Source of the DNA: Saprospiraceae bacterium UBA7328
GTDB lineage: Bacteria > Bacteroidota > Bacteroidia > Chitinophagales > Saprospiraceae
Assembly (NCBI GenBank): GCA_002471345.1
Contig: DKPS01000195.1
Coordinates: forward strand, 11,068 to 46,445
Reading direction: 5' to 3'
DNA length: 35,378 nucleotides
A program made the translations under genes and the position numbers. Below, one piece after another: positions 34,044-35,378 of this stretch. Positions within the stretch are counted from its first letter, which is position 1. Every line of letters starts with the position of its first letter. The notes under the pieces are model-generated. The model saw only the letters and a program-made list of their open reading frames with translations, was not told the DNA's origin and searched no databases.

Positions 34044-35241
34044 TTTCTTGTTTTTTACCTCTCAGGTGAAGGATTCTTTTTGCAATAATATTCAATTGAA
34101 CTTCTGATGTTCCTCCTTCTATAGAGTTACCTTTTGTGCGACAAAACTGCTTAGCTACTGCTCCATCATTATACTTTTCTCCTTCCCATCCTAGCCCGTT
34201 CACTCCAGCAGCTGCTACCATGGCTTCATATCTCCGTTTGTTGATTTCAGTGTATGCATACTTAAAGAAAGATGATCTTGCACCTATAGGTTTCCCAGAT
34301 TTTGCTTCTTCAAGGGATCGTTGGATGGTCATGTCTAATGTCCGAGCATCCAATTCTATTTCAGCTATTTCTTTTCTTAACAAAGGATCAGCTAATTTCC
34401 CATTATCATCACTACCCATTTGACCTAGAGCAAAGTCATGAAGAGCTTGTTTTACATCAGTATCACCTATGCCACCAATCATAGATCGCTCATGAGTGAG
34501 TAAGAAAGTAGCAATAGACCAACCCATATTTTCTTGACCAACTAAGTTTTCCTTTGGCACTTTCACATTATCGAAAAAAGTCTCACAGAATGGTGATTTT
34601 CCGCTGATGAGCTTGATTGGTCTTGTTGAGACACCTTCTGATTCCATGTCTATAAGTAAGAAGCTTATACCGCTATGTTTGGGAGCATTTGGATCTGTCC
34701 TTACTAAGCAGAATATCCAGTCTGCTTTATCTGCATATGAAGTCCAAACTTTTTGTCCATTCACTAGATAGTGATCTCCTTTGTCTTCTGCTCTAGTTTG
34801 TAGTGCAGCTAAATCAGATCCAGCTCCCGGTTCACTATATCCTTGGCACCACCATATTTCACCATTGGCAATTTTCGTCAAGTGCTCTTTTTTCTGAGCT
34901 TCATTTCCAAATTTTAATAGAGCAGGCCCCAACATTGAGATTCCAAAACTGAAAAGGGGTTTCCTTGCACCTGCTTTGGCCATTTCATTGAGAAATATTT
35001 TGTTCTCTTCAGCAGAAAGTCCTCCGCCACCATATTCTTTTGGCCAATGAGGAACAGTCCATCCTCTTTCTTTCATGGCATTAAACCATTTTATTTGTTC
35101 GTCAGTACCTCCAGCAGATTTTTTACCTCCCCAAAAGTAATCTTCAAATTTTTTGACAGGTTTTCTAAGGGCCTCAGGGCAATTCGCTTCTATGAAATCT
35201 CTTACTTCTGATTTAAAGGTGACAGTGTCGGTAGTTGCCAT
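34027..35241 (-). CDS. Acyl-CoA dehydrogenase, PimC-like larger subunit
   Basis: The 404-residue FAD enzyme has the standard domains: N-terminal helices (EVRDFIEANCPEALRKPV), the FAD/substrate segment WWCQGYSEPGAGSDLAALQT and VNGQKVWTSYADKADWIFCL, and the C-terminal SIEGGTSEVQLNIIAKRIL. In that last motif the MCAD catalytic Glu position is Gly376 (Glu375 is one residue off), so the catalytic base may come from the partner subunit or elsewhere. The gene precedes and overlaps the smaller-subunit gene, consistent with coupled synthesis of an alpha2beta2 complex. Its upstream region (35242-35378) is very AT-rich with no convincing promoter match. The true operon may continue beyond the window. 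Confidence 0.9.
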   Translation of the reverse strand: MATTDTVTFKSEVRDFIEANCPEALRKPVKKFEDYFWGGKKSAGGTDEQIKWFNAMKERGWTVPHWPKEYGGGGLSAEENKIFLNEMAKAGARKPLFSFGISMLGPALLKFGNEAQKKEHLTKIANGEIWWCQGYSEPGAGSDLAALQTRAEDKGDHYLVNGQKVWTSYADKADWIFCLVRTDPNAPKHSGISFLLIDMESEGVSTRPIKLISGKSPFCETFFDNVKVPKENLVGQENMGWSIATFLLTHERSMIGGIGDTDVKQALHDFALGQMGSDDNGKLADPLLRKEIAEIELDARTLDMTIQRSLEEAKSGKPIGARSSFFKYAYTEINKRRYEAMVAAAGVNGLGWEGEKYNDGAVAKQFCRTKGNSIEGGTSEVQLNIIAKRILHLRGKKQENGIRT

Positions 35242-35378
35242 AAACTTTTGATTTTACAGCTTCTAAAGTAAGTGATATATGACTAAGAGATTGAAAATGA
35301 GATGAGATATTAAACCATTTAAATTTTTTTACTAATTGTTTTTTTGTGCAAACAAAATATTTTCATTTTTATTTGTTT

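Noticed and set aside
1..35378. tRNA, rRNA, CRISPR, insertion sequence or prophage
   Set aside because: No cloverleaf-like intergenic sequence, repeat-spacer array, transposase or phage gene was recognised by eye. A tRNAscan, Infernal and ISfinder run would be decisive.

Overview
The window looks like a chromosomal segment of a Bacteroidota bacterium, most likely a marine or Saprospiraceae-like lineage. The DNA is AT-rich, genes lack clear Shine-Dalgarno sites, and the best promoter matches are of the TTTG-N19-21-TAnnTTTG type known from this phylum. The gene content also fits: DUF5723 and 'SPFSRFGLGDL' outer-membrane proteins, the 'CWI(K/Q)E' TPR family, an N/C-split transketolase, and a DUF1501/DUF1549-DUF1553 cytochrome pair. 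No tRNA, rRNA, CRISPR array, insertion sequence or phage module was found.

Layout. (1) 1-3194: an open-ended, secreted matrixin-like metalloprotease with a broken zinc/catalytic motif and no ATG at its signal peptide, divergent from an ABC-F ATPase that starts with TTG. (2) 3199-11660: a long minus-strand run holding a YfiT/DinB-fold protein, an RsuA/RluB-type pseudouridine synthase, DnaB, a cystathionine gamma-synthase/lyase-type PLP enzyme, split transketolase, HU (with recognisable promoter and terminator), an orphan DppC-like permease and a MarR regulator. (3) 11914-16300: a gamma-glutamyltransferase without a signal peptide, then a translationally coupled GMC oxidoreductase and Tat-type small subunit, then a small two-helix membrane-protein gene interrupted by an in-frame TAA. 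(4) 16328-20861: an iodotyrosine-deiodinase-like nitroreductase, then a three-gene ABC transporter whose substrate-binding protein is fused to a peptidoglycan-binding OmpA domain. (5) 20877-25085: a DUF1501 protein and a two-haem-motif PSCyt1/PSCyt2/PSD1 protein. (6) 25232-32765: purH, an outer-membrane protein, two tandem divergent TPR paralogues with a strong terminator between them, and a convergent DUF5723 protein. (7) 32925-35241: an overlapping pair of acyl-CoA dehydrogenases that probably form a heteromer.

The strongest candidate for an undescribed system is the operon at 17312-20861. It encodes a membrane-anchored NMT1/SsuA-type binding protein that also carries an intact OmpA-type peptidoglycan anchor, a permease with a periplasmic insertion and an extra C-terminal membrane domain, and a TauB/SsuB-type ATPase. 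The design implies that substrate capture is fixed between inner membrane and cell wall. The substrate cannot be read from the sequence. Other points to check are the damaged matrixin, the interrupted small membrane gene, the Fe-S-like cysteine cluster in the GMC enzyme, the SSB-like tail on DnaB, and the fully conserved Glu-Tyr-Lys lid residues in the deiodinase homologue.
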